NCBI RefSeq assembly: GCF_012849215.1
Contig: NZ_CP051682.1
Location: 1,426,001-1,490,000, forward strand
From: Mucilaginibacter robiniae
Lineage (GTDB): Bacteria > Bacteroidota > Bacteroidia > Sphingobacteriales > Sphingobacteriaceae
DNA length: 64,000 nucleotides
Direction: 5' to 3'
Under the pieces are notes generated by a model. The model had not been told where the DNA came from, ran no database searches, and saw only the letters and a program-made list of their open reading frames with translations. This document shows positions 1 to 9,008 of this stretch, piece after piece (position 1 is the stretch's first letter; each line of letters begins with the position of its first letter). The position numbers and the translations under genes are program-made.

Positions 1-1956
1 GAAATGCTTTATCAAGGCGAAAACACACTTTTGTTGCGCTCTGCTTTATTAGGTAATTATTACTGTTATGCCGATGGTAATACTGATATATTGTTTACTG
101 AAAATGAAACGAACAACCGCCGTTTGTATAATGCTAACAACACTACACCTTACGTAAAAGACGGTATTAACAACCGAGTGGTGCACAATGATACCGCCGC
201 CGTAAACCCTAAGCAGGAAGGCACTAAAGCAGCTTTTTGGTATCAAATAACTGTTCCGGCGCAAGGTAGTATGGTTATACGGTTACGTTTAAGCAAAAAC
301 AAACAGGCTTCTCCTTTCCAAGATTTTGACAGCTTAATGAAGCTACGCCAAACTGAAGCGGATGAATTTTATACCGACAACCAGGCTTCAATTACCAATG
401 AAGATGAACGTTTAGTACAGCGCCAGGCTTGGGCAGGTATGTTATGGAGTAAGCAGTATTACACCTACAATGTTAAACGCTGGTTAGATGGTGATCCGGG
501 TGAGCCAATACCGCCCAACAGTCGGAAACAAAGCCGTAACAACCGATGGCAACACTTTTTGGCTGAAGATGTACTCTCTATGCCCGATAAATGGGAATAC
601 CCGTGGTTTGCCGCTTGGGATTTAGCTTTCCATTGTATTACTTTTTCGGCTATTGATGCAGGTTTTGCAAAAAAACAGCTTCGGTTACTAGTTGGTGTGA
701 ATTACATTCATCCCAACGGGCAATTGCCTGCCTATGAGTGGGATTTTAGCGATGTTAATCCACCCGTTCATGCTTTAGCCAGCTGGCATGTGTATGAAAT
801 TGATCGTGACATATCGGGTAAAGGTGATCTGGTGTTCCTGGAAGAAATCTTTCAAAAGCTACTACTAAATTTTACCTGGTGGGTAAACCGTAAGGATAGT
901 GAAGGCAACAACATTTTTGAAGGTGGCTTTTTAGGGTTAGATAATATTGGCGTGTTTAACCGTAGTGCACCGGTACCTGGCGGTGGCTTTCTGGAGCAAG
1001 CCGATGGTACCAGTTGGATGGCCATGTATGCATTAAACATGATGCGCATTGCTATGGAATTGGCTTTGTATAATCCGGCTTACGAAACTATGGCTATTAA
1101 GTTTGCAGAGCATTTTCTGTATATAGCCGGCTCTATAGCCAATATAGGTGAAGAATCATTAGGCTTGTGGGATGACCAGGATGGTTTTTATTATGATGTG
1201 TTACGAAAACCTGATTGCACTTGGGACCGTTTACGCTTGCGCACCTTGGTGGGATTAATACCGATGTTTGCCGTAAGTATTTTTGATGAGGCCCGCTGGA
1301 AAAATCTACCTAAACTAACAGCACGGCTGGACTGGTTTATGCAACAACGCCCTGACTTAGTTGAACTGGTAAGCCGCTGGAAAGATAAAAGCGGTGATGA
1401 ACAGCACTTATTTTCTTTACTGCGTGGACATCGCATGAAATTGTTGCTGCGCCGTATGCTGGACACTAATGAGTTTTTATCAGATTATGGCATTCGTTCA
1501 GTTTCTAAAATTTACGAGAAACATCCTTTTAATTATTATTTGAATGGTGCCGATTATTCCGTTAAATATACGCCTGCCGAAAGTGATACAGATATGTTTG
1601 GCGGCAATAGCAACTGGCGTGGCCCTATCTGGATGCCCATTAATTACCTGTTAATTTCCTCTCTGCAACGCTTTCATGAATATTATACTGACGATTTTAA
1701 AGTTGAATACCCAACCGGATCAGGCCAGTACAGTACATTGGCCGGCATTGCCGATGCTTTAAGCCAGCGGTTGAAAGCAATATTTTTACGGAATGACCAA
1801 GGGGAACGAGCTGTATTTGGCGGCCATCCTAAACTAAATCATGATCCGCATTTTAAAGATTACATTCTGTTTCATGAATATTTTCACGGTGATACGGGCA
1901 AAGGTTTAGGAGCCAGCCACCAAACCGGGTGGACTGGCTTGATAGCCTTACTATAA
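1..1956 (+). CDS. GH63-like alpha-glucosidase (5' partial)
   Basis: C-terminal 650+ residues of an MGH1/GH63-type (alpha/alpha)6-barrel glucosidase. The frame is open to the first base (GAA before the first ATG at 4), so the protein almost certainly starts upstream; relatives are close to 900 residues. Family hallmarks seen: AYEWDFSDVNPPVHA (probable catalytic acid region), FLEQADGTSWMA, NWRGPIWMPINYLL, and a C-terminal FHEYFHGDTGKGLGASHQTG block carrying the expected catalytic base. The family hydrolyses terminal glucose from oligosaccharides or glucosylglycerate-like compatible solutes; the substrate cannot be read from sequence. It is followed after 30 bp by an aquaporin-type channel and then a glucose-dehydrogenase-like SDR, so release, transport and oxidation of a glucose-containing solute is a reasonable inference. 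Confidence 0.88.
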   Translation, partial: EMLYQGENTLLLRSALLGNYYCYADGNTDILFTENETNNRRLYNANNTTPYVKDGINNRVVHNDTAAVNPKQEGTKAAFWYQITVPAQGSMVIRLRLSKNKQASPFQDFDSLMKLRQTEADEFYTDNQASITNEDERLVQRQAWAGMLWSKQYYTYNVKRWLDGDPGEPIPPNSRKQSRNNRWQHFLAEDVLSMPDKWEYPWFAAWDLAFHCITFSAIDAGFAKKQLRLLVGVNYIHPNGQLPAYEWDFSDVNPPVHALASWHVYEIDRDISGKGDLVFLEEIFQKLLLNFTWWVNRKDSEGNNIFEGGFLGLDNIGVFNRSAPVPGGGFLEQADGTSWMAMYALNMMRIAMELALYNPAYETMAIKFAEHFLYIAGSIANIGEESLGLWDDQDGFYYDVLRKPDCTWDRLRLRTLVGLIPMFAVSIFDEARWKNLPKLTARLDWFMQQRPDLVELVSRWKDKSGDEQHLFSLLRGHRMKLLLRRMLDTNEFLSDYGIRSVSKIYEKHPFNYYLNGADYSVKYTPAESDTDMFGGNSNWRGPIWMPINYLLISSLQRFHEYYTDDFKVEYPTGSGQYSTLAGIADALSQRLKAIFLRNDQGERAVFGGHPKLNHDPHFKDYILFHEYFHGDTGKGLGASHQTGWTGLIALL

Positions 1957-1986
1957 GTTCATTTTTCCAGCATCCTTAAAATCAAT

Positions 1987-2784
1987 ATGCAGAGCTCCTC
2001 CAAAACCTTGATGAAAATGTACCTGGCTGAATTTATAGGCACAGCCCTGCTACTTACTATCGGACTAAGCTTTGTGATATTTGATTGGGGACAAGGCACA
2101 CCCATGAACCGCTGGGTGCCCGATGCTGGCTTGCGCCGGGCTATTACCGGTTTCTTGTTTGGCAGTACCGGATGTTTAATTACGCTATCACCAGTTGGTA
2201 AAATAAGTGGTGCTCATATTAACCCATCCGTTAGCATTGCTTTTTGGCTGCGCGGTAAAATGAAAACACCAACTATGTTGGGCTACGTTAGTAGCCAAAT
2301 GCTGGGCGCAGTAGTTGGTTGTGTACCTTTGCTATTGTGGGGCAACCAGGGCAAAAGTGTAGCTTATGGCAATACGGTTCCGAGTGCAGCGGGCTTGTGG
2401 CCTGCATTTATAGGCGAAGCAATTACTACAGCCTGCCTTATTGTTCTGCTGTTTGCTTTTGTAGGTAGTCCCAAACTACGCAATTACACGCCTTTTACTA
2501 TTCCTTTCCTCTTTAGCTTTATGGTTTGGGCAGAAGCCCCCTTATCAGGTTGCAGCACCAACCCGGCACGTAGTTTCGGGCCAGCGGTTATCAGCCATGT
2601 TTATACAGCTTACTGGCTTTTCTGGCTAGCACCCTTAACTGGTGTGGTGCTGGTGGTAGGTATTTTCAGATGGTTACGCCTGCACAAGTATTATCATATT
2701 GAAGCTGCCAGAATAAGCTATCACAACCATCATTCGCATGAAAATATAAAAACTTCAGACCTGATGCAAACCTCTGGCGGTTAA
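1987..2784 (+). CDS. MIP/aquaporin-family channel
   Basis: 265-residue integral membrane protein with six hydrophobic segments and the two half-helix signatures of the MIP family: GAHINPSVSIAFW (NPA changed to NPS) in the first half and STNPARSFGPAV in the second. It would pass water or small neutral solutes such as glycerol across the inner membrane; NPS in loop B is tolerated in some members. The C terminus is unusual, with a histidine-rich tail (YHIEAARISYHNHHSHEN) predicted cytoplasmic. It lies 30 bp after the glucosidase and 34 bp before an SDR gene on the same strand, so probably one operon. Water versus glycerol selectivity is unresolved. Confidence 0.88.
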   Translation: MQSSSKTLMKMYLAEFIGTALLLTIGLSFVIFDWGQGTPMNRWVPDAGLRRAITGFLFGSTGCLITLSPVGKISGAHINPSVSIAFWLRGKMKTPTMLGYVSSQMLGAVVGCVPLLLWGNQGKSVAYGNTVPSAAGLWPAFIGEAITTACLIVLLFAFVGSPKLRNYTPFTIPFLFSFMVWAEAPLSGCSTNPARSFGPAVISHVYTAYWLFWLAPLTGVVLVVGIFRWLRLHKYYHIEAARISYHNHHSHENIKTSDLMQTSGG

Positions 2785-2818
2785 ACTGTTTTATGTTAAA
2801 GTATAAATCAACTACTAT

Positions 2819-3589
2819 ATGAATCGTTTTGAAAACAAAATAGCTTTAATTACTGGCAGTAGTCAGGGCATTGGTGCTGCATGTGCATTACGCTTAGCCA
2901 GCGAAGGTGCTGATATTATTTTAAATGGCCGCAGCTATGACGAGCGTGGCGAAGGGCTTATCAAGCAGATTAACGATATGGGCCGTCGGGCTACATTTTT
3001 AACTGCTGATGTTAGCAATCCGCAAAATGTAATTAACCTGGTTAATGATGCCATCAAAAGCTACGGGCAATTAGATATACTAGTTAACAATGCCGGGGTA
3101 GAAAAGAACCACAACTTTTGGGAAGTAACAGAACAAGAATACGATTTTGTAATGGACACCAACCTGAAGGGTATATTTTTTGGTATACAAGCCTTTGTAA
3201 AATACTGCATGGGAGCTAATCGCGGTGGTGTAGTTGTAAATATGAGTTCAGTACATGAAGAAATCATTTTCCCTCACTTTGCAGCTTACTGTGCAAGTAA
3301 AGGTGGTTTAAAAATGCTCACTAGAGATTTGGCTACTGAGCTGGCTCCGCTTAATGTTCGCATCAACAATGTGGCGCCGGGTGCTATTGCTACGCCTATC
3401 AACAAACATTTGATGGAAACGCCCGATCTGCTGAATAATGTTCTGAAAAACATTCCGATGAAAAAGCTGGGTGAACCTGAAGACGTGGCCGCTCTGGTAG
3501 CATTTTTAAGTTCAGATGATGCTAAATATGTAACTGGCTCAACCTACTTTGTTGATGGCGGATTAACTTACCATTACGAAGAACAATAA
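2819..3589 (+). CDS. SDR oxidoreductase, glucose 1-dehydrogenase-like
   Basis: 256-residue classical short-chain dehydrogenase. Rossmann motif TGSSQGIG at residues 12-19, NNAG at 90-93, catalytic Ser around 143-144, and Tyr157-x3-Lys161 in YCASK. The stretch MSSVHEEI before the catalytic Tyr and NVAPGAIATPIN after it resemble Bacillus glucose 1-dehydrogenases, which oxidise beta-D-glucose to gluconolactone with NAD(P)+. Position behind a glucosidase and a channel fits glucose oxidation, but SDR substrate calls from sequence are weak. Cytoplasmic, no signal peptide. Confidence 0.85.
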   Translation: MNRFENKIALITGSSQGIGAACALRLASEGADIILNGRSYDERGEGLIKQINDMGRRATFLTADVSNPQNVINLVNDAIKSYGQLDILVNNAGVEKNHNFWEVTEQEYDFVMDTNLKGIFFGIQAFVKYCMGANRGGVVVNMSSVHEEIIFPHFAAYCASKGGLKMLTRDLATELAPLNVRINNVAPGAIATPINKHLMETPDLLNNVLKNIPMKKLGEPEDVAALVAFLSSDDAKYVTGSTYFVDGGLTYHYEEQ

Positions 3590-3596
3590 TCAACTC

Positions 3597-3701
3597 CGGA
3601 TTTCGGGTATTCAATTCTGGCTTCATGAACAGTAACAATATATAACACTTGTTATTAACTAGTTACCAAGGATAAACCCAGAATTAAACACCCGAAATCC
3701 G
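3597..3701. repeat. Long intergenic inverted repeat (24-bp arms)
   Basis: Arms at 3597-3620 and 3678-3701 are reverse complements over 24 bp with two mismatches (core CGGATTTCGGGT / ACCCGAAATCCG), separated by 57 bp of AT-rich sequence. It lies between the SDR stop and the next start. No U-tract follows the right arm, so it is not a clean intrinsic terminator. It could be an RNA stem protecting transcript ends or a small palindromic repeat element. Confidence 0.6.
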
Positions 3702-3745
3702 AAATTTAAAAACTCACTGCTTTTTCTATTGTTGCATTAGCTAAT

Positions 3746-4627
3746 ATGAAGATACTTCTGGCAGGTGCAAACGGCTATATAGGTGCAAGGCTAATACCCG
3801 CCTTGCTTGAGCAAGGCCATGAAGTGGTATGCCTGGTGCGTGATCAGAAACTTTTCCAAAAGCAAAGTTCGCACGCCGATCAGGTAACACTTGTAACCGG
3901 TGATTTGCTGCGAAGTCGTAGCATGACACCACTGCCTGAAGATATTGAGGCTGCTTACTACTTGGTAAATGCCCTACCCCAAACTTCTGGCTTTGCAGGC
4001 TTAGAAGCTTTATCAGCCCAAAACTTTATTGAAGCCGTGGATAAAACGGCTTGCCAACAGATTATCTGTTTAAGTGAAATTGATGACCATTTAAGTGAAG
4101 CCGGACTATCCCGCTTGCACGTAGAAGAAATATTACAACAGGCTGATGCTGCACTCACCATTTTAAAATCAACCATGGTTATTGGTCCAGGTAGTATTGC
4201 GATAGAGTTATTGGAAGGTTTGACCAAGAAATCTCCTATCATCATAGCAAAAAATTGGGCTAAAGCACAAGAGCAACCTATTGCTACTTGCGATGTGATT
4301 GCTTACTTAACGGGGTGCTTGTTAAATGAAGCCACTTACAATAGTGAATTTCATATTAGCGGGCCTGATATTTTAACCTTCAAGCAGATGTTGCAAGTGT
4401 ACGGTAAATTATGCCGGAACCGTAAGGTTAGCATTGTTACTGTACCTCAAGTATCAGCAGCCTTATCTTCCTATTGGCTTAACTACTTAACACCGATTAG
4501 CTACTCTCACGCTAAAACATTGGTAGAAAATCTGAAATATGATTTGGTATCACGTGATGATGCTATTCAGCAAATTGTTCCTCATAAATGCCTTACTTTT
4601 GAAGAGGCCTTACAGGAAACTGCCTGA
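3746..4627 (+). CDS. Atypical SDR / NmrA-like NAD(P)-binding protein
   Basis: 293 residues, cytoplasmic, N-terminal Rossmann fold with GANGYIGA at residues 7-14 preceded by the beta-strand MKILLA. It lacks an evident YxxxK active site, as in NmrA-like and atypical SDRs that bind dinucleotide but often act as redox sensors, or reduce quinones or other substrates. The second half (FHISGPDILTFKQMLQ) resembles the substrate-domain start seen in this group. Gene order with a TIGR01777 epimerase-like protein and photolyase suggests a stress- or light-responsive set. Substrate unknown. Confidence 0.78.
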   Translation: MKILLAGANGYIGARLIPALLEQGHEVVCLVRDQKLFQKQSSHADQVTLVTGDLLRSRSMTPLPEDIEAAYYLVNALPQTSGFAGLEALSAQNFIEAVDKTACQQIICLSEIDDHLSEAGLSRLHVEEILQQADAALTILKSTMVIGPGSIAIELLEGLTKKSPIIIAKNWAKAQEQPIATCDVIAYLTGCLLNEATYNSEFHISGPDILTFKQMLQVYGKLCRNRKVSIVTVPQVSAALSSYWLNYLTPISYSHAKTLVENLKYDLVSRDDAIQQIVPHKCLTFEEALQETA

Positions 4628-4672
4628 ACCCAAGTGCGCAAACTAATTTTCGTTTAAACAGTTGTATGCTGA

Positions 4673-5581
4673 ATGCAACAGCACCATATTCTCATTACCG
4701 GAGGCAGCGGAATTCTTGGACAGCAACTTACACAATCACTACTCAATAAGGGATATCAGGTAAATCATTTAAGCCGTAAGCTGGGTAAACACCCACAGGT
4801 AAAAACATTTTTGTGGAATGTAGAGCAACAGCAAATTGACGAAAATTGCCTACAAGGTATAGACACCATTGTTCATTTAGCTGGTGCTGGCGTTGCCGAT
4901 AAACGCTGGACTAAAAAACGCAAACAGCAAATAATTGATAGCCGTACGCAATCTATCCGGCTAATCTATCAATTGATGCAGCGCGTTCCTCATCAGGTAA
5001 AGCAAGTAATATCAGCATCAGCTACCGGATACTACGGCGACCAGAGCGATGAGTTGCTCGTCGAAAGCAGTCCTGCGGCTCATGATTTTCTGGGTACCTG
5101 CTGTATGGCATGGGAAAAAGCAGTTGACGAAGGCCAACAATTAGGCTTAAGCATTACCAAGTTCCGTACAGGCGTAGTGTTAACCCAACAAGGAGGCGCG
5201 TTACCACAACTCGCCCGACCAATTAAATTTGGGGTAGGTGCTGCTTTAGGTAATGGCCGGCAATGGATACCTTGGATACATATACAAGATGCCGTCAATA
5301 TGTACTTGGAAGCTATTGAGGGTAGTTTATTACCTGATGTTTATAATATGGTTGCCCCTACCCCGGCAACTAACCAGCAGCTTACTATAGCCGTTGCTAA
5401 ACAGTTACGCAAACCTTTATGGCTACCTAATGTGCCTGCCTTTTTGCTTAAACTGTTGTTTGGAAAGATGAGTACCGTAGTTTTGGGCAGTACTCGTGTA
5501 TCGGCCGAAAAGGTACAACAAGCAGGCTTTACCTTCACTTACAATAACCTTACTGATGCTTTAAAAAATATTTATGGATAA
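4673..5581 (+). CDS. TIGR01777-type epimerase-like SDR (YfcH family)
   Basis: 302-residue extended SDR-like protein. GGSGILG at residues 10-16 binds the dinucleotide. The family signature SASATGYYGDQSDE and the C-terminal PNVPAFLLKLLFGKM block are characteristic of the YfcH/TIGR01777 family (C-terminal DUF1731). Enzymatic role in bacteria is unsettled; relatives are annotated as sugar-nucleotide epimerases. The stop overlaps the photolyase start by 8 bp, showing translational coupling in one operon. Confidence 0.87.
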   Translation: MQQHHILITGGSGILGQQLTQSLLNKGYQVNHLSRKLGKHPQVKTFLWNVEQQQIDENCLQGIDTIVHLAGAGVADKRWTKKRKQQIIDSRTQSIRLIYQLMQRVPHQVKQVISASATGYYGDQSDELLVESSPAAHDFLGTCCMAWEKAVDEGQQLGLSITKFRTGVVLTQQGGALPQLARPIKFGVGAALGNGRQWIPWIHIQDAVNMYLEAIEGSLLPDVYNMVAPTPATNQQLTIAVAKQLRKPLWLPNVPAFLLKLLFGKMSTVVLGSTRVSAEKVQQAGFTFTYNNLTDALKNIYG

Positions 5582-6884
5582 GAAAACACCTGTAACTGTA
5601 TTCTGGCTGCGGCGTGATTTAAGATTGCATGACAATGCTGGCTTATATTATGCATTAAAAGGCCCCAATCCTGTATTATGCCTTTTTATTTTTGATCGTG
5701 ATATATTAGATAAACTAGAAGACCATGATGATGCACGCGTAACTTTTATTTACAATACCCTGCACAAATTACGGGATGAACTTCATCAGCATAAAAGCAG
5801 CCTGCTGATTAAATATAATAAACCTGATGATGCTTGGCAGGAAGTTTTAAATGAATACCATGTAACTGCCGTATATACTAACCGTGATTATGAGCCTTAT
5901 GCCAAAGCACGTGATGGCCGTATTGGCGAAATGCTGCAACAACAAGGCATTACCTTGAAAACCTTTAAAGATCAAATAATTTTTGAACGCCAGGAGGTAG
6001 TTAAAGACAATAAAGAACCATATACTGTTTTTACACCCTACAAGAAGAAGTGGCTCAAAACAGTTAACGATTTCTACCTAAAATCTTACCCTACCGAGAA
6101 GTACTTTAAAAACCTGTATGTCACTTCGCCATTGCCAGAAATTAGTTTAGAGCAGATGGGCTTTACAGAAAGTTCTATCCAGTTCCCGGAAACAGAGTAC
6201 GAACATATTATTGATGATTATGCCAAAAACCGGGACTATCCTGCAAAGAAAGGCACTTCGCATATCGGTTTGCATTTACGGTTCGGCACAGTTAGCATTC
6301 GTGATGCTGCACGTGCATCTTTTGATAAAGAACAAACCTGGCTGGGCGAGCTGATATGGCGTGAATTTTACATGATGGTACTTGATCACTTTCCGCAAAC
6401 TGAGCATTATGCTTACCGGCCAGCGTTTGATCATATTCATTGGCGCAACAATGAGCAGGAATTTGAAGCTTGGTGCCAAGGTCAAACCGGATACCCCCTG
6501 GTTGATGCTGGTATGCGTGAATTAAATGCTACCGGATTTATGCACAACCGGGTACGCATGGTAACAGCTAGCTTTTTAGTAAAACATCTATTGATTGACT
6601 GGCGGTGGGGCGAACATTATTTTGCCCGCAAGCTGCTGGATTATGAAGGATCAACCAATGTAGGCAGCTGGCAATGGGTGGCAGGTTCGGGCACCGATGT
6701 AATGCCGTATTTTAGGATATTTAACCCGGATGCTCAACTTAAAAAGTTTGATCCTAAAATGGTGTATGTAAAACAATGGGTTCCGGAGTATGGCACCAGC
6801 CAATATCCAAAACCCATTATAGACAACCCTGAAGGTAAAGCACGTGCTTTAAAAGCATATAGAGCCGCCGTGGCTAAGCTTTAA
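5574..6884 (+). CDS. phr: Cryptochrome/deoxyribodipyrimidine photolyase
   Basis: 436-residue class I-type photolyase/cryptochrome. N-terminal DNA_photolyase domain (FWLRRDLRLHDNAGLYYAL) for the antenna chromophore, then an FAD-binding alpha-helical domain with ELIWREFYMMVL, HNRVRMVTASFLVKH and STNVGSWQWVAGSGTD. It repairs UV pyrimidine dimers using blue light and FADH-. The start overlaps the previous gene by 8 bp. It ends 3 bp before the convergent FKBP lipoprotein gene, with no room for a separate terminator. Confidence 0.93.
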   Translation: MDKKTPVTVFWLRRDLRLHDNAGLYYALKGPNPVLCLFIFDRDILDKLEDHDDARVTFIYNTLHKLRDELHQHKSSLLIKYNKPDDAWQEVLNEYHVTAVYTNRDYEPYAKARDGRIGEMLQQQGITLKTFKDQIIFERQEVVKDNKEPYTVFTPYKKKWLKTVNDFYLKSYPTEKYFKNLYVTSPLPEISLEQMGFTESSIQFPETEYEHIIDDYAKNRDYPAKKGTSHIGLHLRFGTVSIRDAARASFDKEQTWLGELIWREFYMMVLDHFPQTEHYAYRPAFDHIHWRNNEQEFEAWCQGQTGYPLVDAGMRELNATGFMHNRVRMVTASFLVKHLLIDWRWGEHYFARKLLDYEGSTNVGSWQWVAGSGTDVMPYFRIFNPDAQLKKFDPKMVYVKQWVPEYGTSQYPKPIIDNPEGKARALKAYRAAVAKL

Positions 6885-6887
6885 ATT

Positions 6888-7853
6888 TTAATAATTAGTT
6901 ACGCTTACCACGTTCATGTCATATCGTAAGCAACTGTTTACCGGTACAGTAACTGTAGCGGCTTCAGAGCCTGAAGCTGTTGAAGTACCAAAGGCCATAC
7001 GAGAAGGCATAACGATGGTAAGCTTAGCTCCAGCGGTAACTTTAGTAAGTGGCAATATCCACCCTTTAGGGAATAAACCCGTTAAATTAAACAAGTTCAC
7101 GGCTTCGCCAGTATTGGTTGCATTGGTGCCCTGATCGTTATACTGATCGAACATCGTACCGTTCAGTAGAAAGCCGCTGTATTGAAGGTACACGGTTGAG
7201 TTGCTGGTAATAGCATCAACACCAGTACCAGCCTGACTAACTTTATAATAAACCCCGTCAGGCTTATTAGTTGCTGGATCAATAACCTGGGTAAAGCCAA
7301 CCAAGCTATTGGCCGACATATATTTTTGTACAGTTAAATCATCGTAAGCAGTCTGATCATTAATTACGTTAACATAATAATCCAAACTTTCATTACCCTG
7401 CAGACGTGAACTCCCGGTACCAGATCCTGAAGAGCCATAAGCCAAATGTGAAGGAATTAGCAAGTGCGCACGAGTTCCTTTATTTTTTACCAGGTTATAC
7501 ATAGCTAGCTGCAATCCGGAGGGTGTTAATGTACCTACATAAGAATAAGAATGATTTAAAACTGTATCACTTACGGTGTACTTACCATCCAGTGATTTAA
7601 TAGTGTACACAAAAGATATATCATCAGAGTACTTCAACGTTGCACCTGTACCCTGCGATAGTATTTCATAGTAAATACCGGTAGTATCCCCACCTGTAGG
7701 GTCACGTTTCATATTAGTAAGACCGTTAGATTTGATGTATGCCTGTATTTGCTGTTCATCATACGCCTTTAGGCTAATATCGGTTTTATCTTTCCGGCAT
7801 GAATACAAGCACAGTGTGCCCAAGAGAAAAAGTGCAGTATAAAGTTGTTTCAT
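6888..7853 (-). CDS. FKBP-type peptidyl-prolyl isomerase lipoprotein (two domains)
   Basis: 321 residues. Signal peptide with lipobox ending LCLYSC predicts a lipoprotein. Two FKBP-like repeats follow: the first with GTRAHLLIPSHLAYG, the second with GWILPLTKVTAGAKLTIVMP and MAFG. FKBP proteins catalyse cis/trans isomerisation at proline; this arrangement resembles GldI-like periplasmic FKBP lipoproteins of Bacteroidota. It is encoded 5 bp after a shorter paralogue, so the two form an operon. Aromatic active-site residues are only partly conserved, so a chaperone role without full isomerase activity is possible. Confidence 0.82.
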   Translation of the reverse strand: MKQLYTALFLLGTLCLYSCRKDKTDISLKAYDEQQIQAYIKSNGLTNMKRDPTGGDTTGIYYEILSQGTGATLKYSDDISFVYTIKSLDGKYTVSDTVLNHSYSYVGTLTPSGLQLAMYNLVKNKGTRAHLLIPSHLAYGSSGSGTGSSRLQGNESLDYYVNVINDQTAYDDLTVQKYMSANSLVGFTQVIDPATNKPDGVYYKVSQAGTGVDAITSNSTVYLQYSGFLLNGTMFDQYNDQGTNATNTGEAVNLFNLTGLFPKGWILPLTKVTAGAKLTIVMPSRMAFGTSTASGSEAATVTVPVNSCLRYDMNVVSVTNY

Positions 7854-7858
7854 TTAAA

Positions 7859-8362
7859 TTAATTCGTTACATCAAAAATAGTAATGGTAAAATCGAGCAC
7901 AGTGTTGGCGGGTAAACCTAACTCTGTCTGTGCATAAGGGCCATAAGCATAGCGCGAAGGTATGAATATTCTGATAGTCCCTCCTTTATTAACTACGCCT
8001 TTTTGCAGAACCAGTTGCCAGCCTTTAATTACTTCGCCCAAAGCAAATGAGGGATGATAAGTACCTGTTTGTTGAAACGAAGTTGAACTTCCCAGCTTGT
8101 AAGCTGAATAACCCACCGTAATTTGGGTAGAGGAAGTATAAACTGAGCTGGTTGTACCTTTTTGCAATACAATGTAGCGGATACCAGTAGTATCACTAGG
8201 ACTTAACTTTTCGGCTGTTAAGTTGTTAGCTGTAATGTAATCAGTTATGAGTTGATCATCAATAGCACTTTGATTGCTGTTAACCACAGCAGGATCATCG
8301 ACTTTTTTACAGCCGGCAAAAATGCATACACACAAACTTAATATAATTAAAACCTTATTCAT
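7859..8362 (-). CDS. FKBP-type peptidyl-prolyl isomerase lipoprotein (single domain)
   Basis: 167 residues with a lipoprotein signal peptide (lipobox CIFAGC), then one FKBP-like domain containing GEVIKGWQLVLQKG and IRIFIPSRYAYGP and ending LDFTITIFDV. Probably periplasmic, membrane-anchored, assisting folding of exported proteins. First gene of a two-gene unit with the two-domain paralogue 5 bp downstream; the pair looks like a tandem duplication followed by domain doubling. Confidence 0.82.
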   Translation of the reverse strand: MNKVLIILSLCVCIFAGCKKVDDPAVVNSNQSAIDDQLITDYITANNLTAEKLSPSDTTGIRYIVLQKGTTSSVYTSSTQITVGYSAYKLGSSTSFQQTGTYHPSFALGEVIKGWQLVLQKGVVNKGGTIRIFIPSRYAYGPYAQTELGLPANTVLDFTITIFDVTN

Positions 8363-8476
8363 GCGGTTTATTCAATCGGCAAATTTACTGTTTTAAACAG
8401 CAAATAACACAGCTTAACACTTTTTAACAATTAGATACGTTAACGACACTATATTATTGTTGCTAAGGGTACTAAT

Positions 8477-8932
8477 TTACAGATTGGAGTCTGGCTTATA
8501 ATCTAAAGTAAGCTGATTGATTTTTTTAAGTGATTGTGTAAGTAGTTGTTTTTCCCGATCGCTGATGTGCTGATTGAGGTAGGCATTAAATTGTTTTACG
8601 ACCTGACGGGCCATCTGCCGCTTTTCTTTACCCATATCCGTTAGGTAAACAGTTACGGAGCGCTTGTCGCCTTTATTGTTTTGCCGGTAAATTAAACCCA
8701 TTTGTTCCAGTTGGCTTAGCATTCTGGATAAGCTTGTTGCTTTGAGGCCCAGCAAGGCCGCTACCTGCGATACGGTAGTACCTTCCTGCTCATCAATATT
8801 AATCAGCAAATAACCTATAGATTGTGTAATACCAAATTCAGATACAATCTGGTTGTAACGATAAGCCATATTTTGCCATACTATTTTGAGCAAATAGTCA
8901 ATAGTTTCCTGGCGCTTTCCATTACCCTGCAT
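8477..8932 (-). CDS. MarR-family transcriptional regulator
   Basis: 151 residues from the ATG at 8932 (MQGNGKRQETIDY...). An upstream in-frame TTG at 8941 lies inside the -7 box and is unlikely to be translated. Winged-helix DNA-binding domain with ATSLSRMLSQLEQMGLIYR (recognition helix) and a charged wing NKGDKRSVTVYLT, flanked by dimerisation helices. MarR proteins are ligand- or redox-responsive dimers, usually repressors of adjacent genes and themselves. The promoter holds a 6-3-6 dyad suited to autoregulation. Confidence 0.9.
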   Translation of the reverse strand: MQGNGKRQETIDYLLKIVWQNMAYRYNQIVSEFGITQSIGYLLINIDEQEGTTVSQVAALLGLKATSLSRMLSQLEQMGLIYRQNNKGDKRSVTVYLTDMGKEKRQMARQVVKQFNAYLNQHISDREKQLLTQSLKKINQLTLDYKPDSNL

Positions 8933-8938
8933 GTATAA

Positions 8939-8979
8939 CAAAGGTAATTTAAAATTGCAGATGCTGCAAATGATATAAC
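8939..8979 (-). promoter_or_regulatory. marR promoter with internal dyad
   Basis: On the minus strand, a TTTG -33 element (8970-8967) is followed after 20 nt by a perfect Bacteroidota -7 box TACCTTTG (8946-8939), then 6 nt to the ATG at 8932. Between the two elements sits TTGCAG-ATG-CTGCAA (8955-8969), a perfect 6-bp-arm dyad. The expected start site falls at or next to the ATG, so the mRNA may be leaderless. Confidence 0.65.
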
Positions 8980-9008
8980 TTATGCTAAATTAATTAAGTT
9001 ACTACTCT

